A stretch of 64,000 nt of DNA from contig JANNOG010000055.1 in NCBI GenBank assembly GCA_031398915.1, positions 41,280 through 105,279 on the forward strand, in the 5' to 3' direction. The notes below the pieces were generated by a model. That model was not told the origin of the DNA, did no database searches, and saw nothing but the letters and a program-made list of their open reading frames with translations. The translations under genes and the position numbers were made by a program. Within the stretch, counting starts at the first letter, position 1, and each line of letters starts with the position of its first letter. Source of the DNA: JANNOG01 sp031398915. GTDB lineage: Bacteria > Actinomycetota > Actinomycetes > Actinomycetales > JBBAYJ01. This document shows, one piece after another, positions 60,313-64,000 of the stretch.

Positions 60313-61526
60313 CAGTTCACCACCGACGAGGTCGACGGGTGCGCCTGGGTCGCGGGGTTCGCGGCCACAGCGGGGTTCGCGGGGTTCGCCGACATCAGAT
60401 CGACGAATCGGTCGAACAGGTACTCGGCATCGTGTGGCCCGGCTGCCGCCTCTGGGTGGTACTGCACGCTGAAGCCGGGTCGATCCAGCAGCCGTAACCC
60501 CTCGACCACGCCGTCGTTCAGCCCGACATGGCTGACCTCGACCCGACCCAGGCCACCGATGGGTGCCTCGACGGGGCCGTGCACCGGTGCATCGACGGCG
60601 AAGCCATGATTGTGCGCGGTGATCTGCACCGTTCCGCGGGCTCGGTCCATCACCGGCTGGTTGATCCCCCGATGTCCGTAGGGCAGCTTGAAGGTGCCGA
60701 AACCCAGGGCGCGGCCGAGTAGCTGGTTTCCCAGGCAGATTCCGAAGAAGGGCACCCCGGCGGCCAGGACGGCCCGGATCACCTCGACCGGACCCTCCGT
60801 CGCACCGGGGTCACCCGGACCGTTCGAGACGAACACACCGTCGGGTCGGGTGGGGTCGCCGACCGAGCCGACGGCGCAGACGTCGGCGAAGCTGGATGTG
60901 GCCGGCAGCACGTGGACCTCTATCCCGCGTCGGGCGAGGTGGCCGAGCGTCGCCGATTTGACCCCGAGGTCGAGCACCGCCACGGTCCAGCGGCGACCGC
61001 CGACGGCCGGGACGACGTACGGCGCGGTCGTGCTGACATCCGCGGTGAGGTCCGAGCCCGCCATCTGCGGGGCGGCGCGAACCATGGCGACCAGGTCGGC
61101 GACGGTGGCCTCGGCGCCCGCCCCGGAGAAGACACCGGCGCGCATCGCACCCCGCTCGCGCAGATGACGGACCATTGCGCGGGTGTCGACGCCGCTGACC
61201 CCCACCACGTCGGCCTCGCGAAGCGCGTCGTCCAGGGTGGCCTCCGCGCGCCAGCTGGACACCCGCCGGGCGGCATCGCGCACGACGAAGCCCGCCACCC
61301 AGATGCGCGACGATTCTGCGTCGGCGCGGTTCATCCCGGTGTTCCCGATGTGAGGAGCGGTCATCGTGACGATCTGCCGGTGATACGAGGGGTCGGTGAG
61401 TGTCTCCTGGTAGCCGGTCATCCCGGTGGCGAACACCGCCTCACCGACGCTCGACCCGCGGGCCCCGTAGGCCTGACCGACGAACATCCGACCGTCCTCC
61501 AGGACCACGACGCCGCGCTCGCTCAC
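60312..61526 (-). CDS. carA: Carbamoyl-phosphate synthase small subunit CarA
   Basis: Glutamine amidotransferase that feeds ammonia to CarB. The 404-residue protein has the N-terminal CarA domain (VVVLEDGRMFVGQAYGA; MTGYQETLTDPSY) and the class I GATase triad Cys in GICLGNQLLG with His/Glu in QYHPEAAAGPHD. The extreme C-terminus carries a short Asn/Pro repeat. GTG 61526 overlaps the stop of the membrane protein gene. Confidence 0.97.
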   Translation of the reverse strand: MSERGVVVLEDGRMFVGQAYGARGSSVGEAVFATGMTGYQETLTDPSYHRQIVTMTAPHIGNTGMNRADAESSRIWVAGFVVRDAARRVSSWRAEATLDDALREADVVGVSGVDTRAMVRHLRERGAMRAGVFSGAGAEATVADLVAMVRAAPQMAGSDLTADVSTTAPYVVPAVGGRRWTVAVLDLGVKSATLGHLARRGIEVHVLPATSSFADVCAVGSVGDPTRPDGVFVSNGPGDPGATEGPVEVIRAVLAAGVPFFGICLGNQLLGRALGFGTFKLPYGHRGINQPVMDRARGTVQITAHNHGFAVDAPVHGPVEAPIGGLGRVEVSHVGLNDGVVEGLRLLDRPGFSVQYHPEAAAGPHDAEYLFDRFVDLMSANPANPAVAANPATQAHPSTSSVVN

Positions 61527-62110
61527 TCGCTCACCTGCGTGCTCGGCGCCACGACATGCGCATCGATCGCCGCCACCAGCTCGTCGACATCGTCGCGTCG
61601 GCGGGGCCGGAACGCCGTGTCGAGCAGCTCGTCGCCGAGGCGCCAGGTGACCACGACCACCGAGGCGGCCTCCACGCCGAACTTGCCGGCCTGTCCGCGG
61701 TCGGCTCGGGCAGCCACCACGTCGGCGGCGGGCACGAACACGTCGGGAGCACCGCTTCGCTGCCACCACACGCCGTCGCCGATCGTCGCAGTCGCCTCGC
61801 TCCGGACGCCGAGACCGTGGGCGACCACCCGGTCGAGCCAGTCGCCGGAACGGACGGTCGAGATGTAGAGGCCGGGTATCGGGTCGGCGGCGAGCCCCGA
61901 CGGTGGGGTCGGAGGCACGGTCGGTGGCGCGGTCGGTTGCGCGGTCGGTTGCGCGGTCGATGGCGCGGTCGGTTGCGCGGTCGGTGGGGAGGTCAGTGGC
62001 GCGACCAGGTGTCCCTGGCGGCGGCCGCGAGCCCGCCATCCCGCGTACATCAGGCCCCACAGCAGCGGAACGATGGCCAGGACGATGAGGCCCGCCTGCC
62101 AGTCAGACAT
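61523..62110 (-). CDS. Single-pass membrane protein of the pyrimidine operon
   Basis: 195 residues: one membrane helix (about 5-22: AGLIVLAIVPLLWGLMYA), a Pro/Thr/Gln-rich repeat linker (about 40-70), and a C-terminal soluble domain (75-195) with LYISTVRSGDWLDRVVAHGL and ASVVVVTWRLGDELLDTAF that resembles a PH-like fold. A gene of this kind lies between pyrC and carA in mycobacteria and Streptomyces too, but its role is unknown. ATG 62110 overlaps the pyrC stop by 8 bases. Confidence 0.85.
   Translation of the reverse strand: MSDWQAGLIVLAIVPLLWGLMYAGWRARGRRQGHLVAPLTSPPTAQPTAPSTAQPTAQPTAPPTVPPTPPSGLAADPIPGLYISTVRSGDWLDRVVAHGLGVRSEATATIGDGVWWQRSGAPDVFVPAADVVAARADRGQAGKFGVEAASVVVVTWRLGDELLDTAFRPRRRDDVDELVAAIDAHVVAPSTQVSE
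61916..61992 (-). repeat. 12-base tandem repeats encoding a Pro/Thr/Gln linker
   Basis: About five to six copies of a gcggtcggttgc-like unit, in frame, giving repeats of TAQP/TAPP type in the membrane protein. Confidence 0.75.
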
Positions 62111-63461
62111 AGGCCATCTCCGCCCTCAGGTCCGTGAGCACGCCGCGAAGGACCGTCGGTCGACCGCGGAGGAAGGTCGCGCTCACCCGTCCCGGCAGCT
62201 CGCGCCCGCCGAATGGGGTGTTGTGTCCGCGGGACTCCCCGTGTGCCGGGTCGGGCACCCAGGCATCGGTCGGGTCGTACAGGGTGATGTTGGCCGGGGC
62301 GCCGACCTCCAGCGAGCCGACATGACGATCGATCCCCAGCCCGGGATCGTCGAGGCGCCCGATCCGGGCGGGAGCCACCGCCATCCGATCGGCCACGTCG
62401 GCCCACGACACCAAGCCCGTGTCGACCAGCGCTGCCTGGACGACGGCCAGCGCGGTCTCCAGCCCGGTCATGCCCATGGCCGCTGCCGACCACTCGCATT
62501 CCTTGGCCTCCGGCGGGTGTGGCGCATGGTCGGTGGCGATGACGTCGATCGTCCCGTCGGCGACGGCCTCGCGCAGGACGTGCACGTCGTACTCGGTGCG
62601 CAGCGGCGGGTTGACCTTGAACACCGGGTCGTAGCTGCGGACCAGCTCGTCCGTGAGCATCAGGTGATGCGGCGTCACCTCTGCGGTGACCGGCAAGCCG
62701 TTGGCCTTGGCGAAGCGCAGGATGGCCACGCTGCCGGCGGTGGACACGTGGCAGACGTGCACCCGACTGCCGACGTGTGCGGCCAGCAACACGTCGCGGG
62801 CGATGACCGCCTCTTCGGCGACGCACGGCCAACCCGGCAGACCCATCTCGGCAGAGACGGCGCCCTCGTTCATCTGTGCCCCGGCGCTCAACCCGGGGTC
62901 CTGGGCATGCTGGGCGACCACACCGTCGACGGCGCGGACGTACTCCAGTGCCCGGCGCATCAGGACCGGGTCGGCGACGCAGTGGCCGTCGTCACTGAAC
63001 ACCCGGACCCGGGCTGCGGAGTCGGCCATGGCGCCGATCTCGGCCAAGTGGACCCCGGCCAGACCGACGCTCACGGCGCCCACCGGGCGGACGTCGCACC
63101 AGCCCGCCTCGCGCCCGAGGCGCCATACCTGCTCGACCACGCCTGCGGTGTCGGCGACCGGCGAGGTGTTGGCCATGGCGTGGACCGCGACGAAGCCACC
63201 CCGGGCCGCGGCCCGAGTGCCCGATTCGACCGTCTCGGCGTCCTCGCGACCGGGTTCGCGCAGGTGCGTGTGGAGGTCGACCAGACCGGGCAGCGCGATC
63301 GTCCCCGGGGCGTCGAGTACCTCGACGTCCTCGCCGTGGGTACGCATCGTCTCGGCCAGCTGCTCGGCCGCCCCACCGACGGCGACGATCGTGGTGTCGA
63401 CCAGCAGCAGGCTGGTGGGGTCACCACCGAGTGGGCGGGTCCCGGTGATCAACCAACTCAT
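62103..63461 (-). CDS. pyrC: Dihydroorotase PyrC
   Basis: Cyclises carbamoyl aspartate to dihydroorotate. The 452-residue protein has the metal motif GLVDLHTHLREPGRED, then FSDDGHCVAD, HVCHVSTAGSVAIL, and IATDHAPHPPEAKECEW with the conserved metal and substrate residues of class I dihydroorotases. ATG 63461 overlaps the pyrB stop (ATGA). Confidence 0.96.
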   Translation of the reverse strand: MSWLITGTRPLGGDPTSLLLVDTTIVAVGGAAEQLAETMRTHGEDVEVLDAPGTIALPGLVDLHTHLREPGREDAETVESGTRAAARGGFVAVHAMANTSPVADTAGVVEQVWRLGREAGWCDVRPVGAVSVGLAGVHLAEIGAMADSAARVRVFSDDGHCVADPVLMRRALEYVRAVDGVVAQHAQDPGLSAGAQMNEGAVSAEMGLPGWPCVAEEAVIARDVLLAAHVGSRVHVCHVSTAGSVAILRFAKANGLPVTAEVTPHHLMLTDELVRSYDPVFKVNPPLRTEYDVHVLREAVADGTIDVIATDHAPHPPEAKECEWSAAAMGMTGLETALAVVQAALVDTGLVSWADVADRMAVAPARIGRLDDPGLGIDRHVGSLEVGAPANITLYDPTDAWVPDPAHGESRGHNTPFGGRELPGRVSATFLRGRPTVLRGVLTDLRAEMAYV

Positions 63462-64000
63462 GTCGTTCCTCCAGCTGTGTTGCGTCCGGTGAGCAGATGG
63501 AACAGCACGGCCATCCGAACGGCCACACCGTTGCCGACCTGCTCGACGACGACTGACCGAGGGCCGTCCGCCGCCTCCGAACTGATCTCCAGGCCACGGT
63601 TCATGGGACCCGGGTGCATCACGAGTGCGTGCTGCGCCAGGGCGCCCAACCGACGACGGTCCAGGCCGTAGCGCCGCGAGTACTCGCGGAGACTGGGAAA
63701 GTATCCGCCCGACATCCGTTCGGCCTGCACCCGCAGCATCATGACGGCGTCGACCTCGGGCAGCACCGGATCCAGGTGCATGACCACGGCGCACGGCCAG
63801 CCCTCGATTCCCAACGGCAGCAGGGTGGGCGGTGCGACCAGAGTCACCCGGGCCCCCAGGGCATCGAGCAGCCACACGTTGGATCGGGCCACCCGTGAAT
63901 GCAGGATGTCGCCCACGATGGCGACATGGACACCCTGCAGGTCTCGTCCGCCGGGCACCAGGTGGCGACGCAGCGTGAAGGCGTCCAGCAGCGCCTGCGT
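63458..64000 (-). CDS. pyrB: Aspartate carbamoyltransferase PyrB, N-terminus cut by window edge
   Basis: Joins carbamoyl phosphate and aspartate. Only the last 180 codons or so lie in the window, starting inside TQALLDAFTLRRHL, with VAIVGDILHSRVARSN, the aspartate-loop segment MMLRVQAERMSGGYFPS and MHPGPMNRGLEISSE, all typical of catalytic-chain PyrB. An apparent ATG-type start at 63958 is internal; the frame is open to the edge. Confidence 0.95.
   Translation of the reverse strand, partial: TQALLDAFTLRRHLVPGGRDLQGVHVAIVGDILHSRVARSNVWLLDALGARVTLVAPPTLLPLGIEGWPCAVVMHLDPVLPEVDAVMMLRVQAERMSGGYFPSLREYSRRYGLDRRRLGALAQHALVMHPGPMNRGLEISSEAADGPRSVVVEQVGNGVAVRMAVLFHLLTGRNTAGGTT

Noticed and set aside
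61916..61992. CRISPR-like regular repeats
   Set aside because: Units are 12 bases, contiguous, in frame and code for a Pro/Thr linker; there are no spacers.

Overview
This window comes from a high-GC actinomycete (roughly 70% GC by eye). The evidence is a complete Pup-proteasome locus, RbpA, the actinobacterial integration host factor mihF, a fused FO synthase (fbiC) and an iniRBAC-like dynamin locus. The mixture (natural pafB-pafC fusion, iniBAC-like genes, FbiC) suggests a Nakamurella/Frankia-type lineage rather than a Mycobacterium or Streptomyces, but that placement is inference. No rRNA, tRNA, CRISPR array, insertion sequence or prophage was seen. Nearly all of the window is coding.

Left end (1-3.3 kb): a MacB-type ABC exporter, permease truncated by the window edge. 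Region 3.4-21 kb, plus strand: a site-2 protease, then trmI, mpa/ARC, dop, pup, prcB, prcA, pafA, a lipoprotein FKBP, a pafBC fusion, two small conserved-looking genes, tatA, tatC, a lipid kinase and helY. Together these tag proteins with Pup (PafA), remove or mature Pup (Dop), unfold substrates (Mpa) and degrade them (PrcBA). PafBC is the DNA-damage regulator and TatAC exports folded proteins. Many genes here carry a TANNNT hexamer 6-8 bases before the start codon, so the cluster looks like a chain of leaderless transcription units rather than one operon.

Region 21-26.5 kb: a 5'-3' exonuclease diverging from an amidohydrolase, lnt and ppm1 (lipoprotein acylation and polyprenol-phosphate-mannose synthesis), and rbpA.

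Region 26.8-37.6 kb is the most unusual part. A LuxR/MalT-type regulator (IniR-like), an IniB-like repeat protein and two dynamin-like GTPases (IniA- and IniC-like) sit beside a divergent pair: an acidic protein of unknown function and a membrane-anchored Hsp70 ATPase domain. That Hsp70 lacks a substrate-binding domain and instead carries eight extracytoplasmic TSP3-like calcium-binding repeats. This is the best candidate for an undescribed system, possibly sensing or remodelling the envelope.

Region 37.7-45 kb, mainly minus: an FMN riboswitch precedes ribE-ribBA-ribH-fbiC-hisE-hisG-PH protein, tightly packed and mostly overlapping, so flavin sensing may also set coenzyme F420 precursor supply. 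Region 45-54.8 kb, minus: rpe, rsmB, fmt, def, priA, metK, coaBC, rpoZ, gmk, mihF (translation initiation, replication restart, SAM, CoA, nucleotide and transcription functions). Region 55.1-64 kb, minus: the pyrimidine operon pyrB-pyrC-(membrane protein)-carA-carB-pyrK-pyrD, with pyrB cut by the right edge. pyrF, ribD and pyrR are not in the window.
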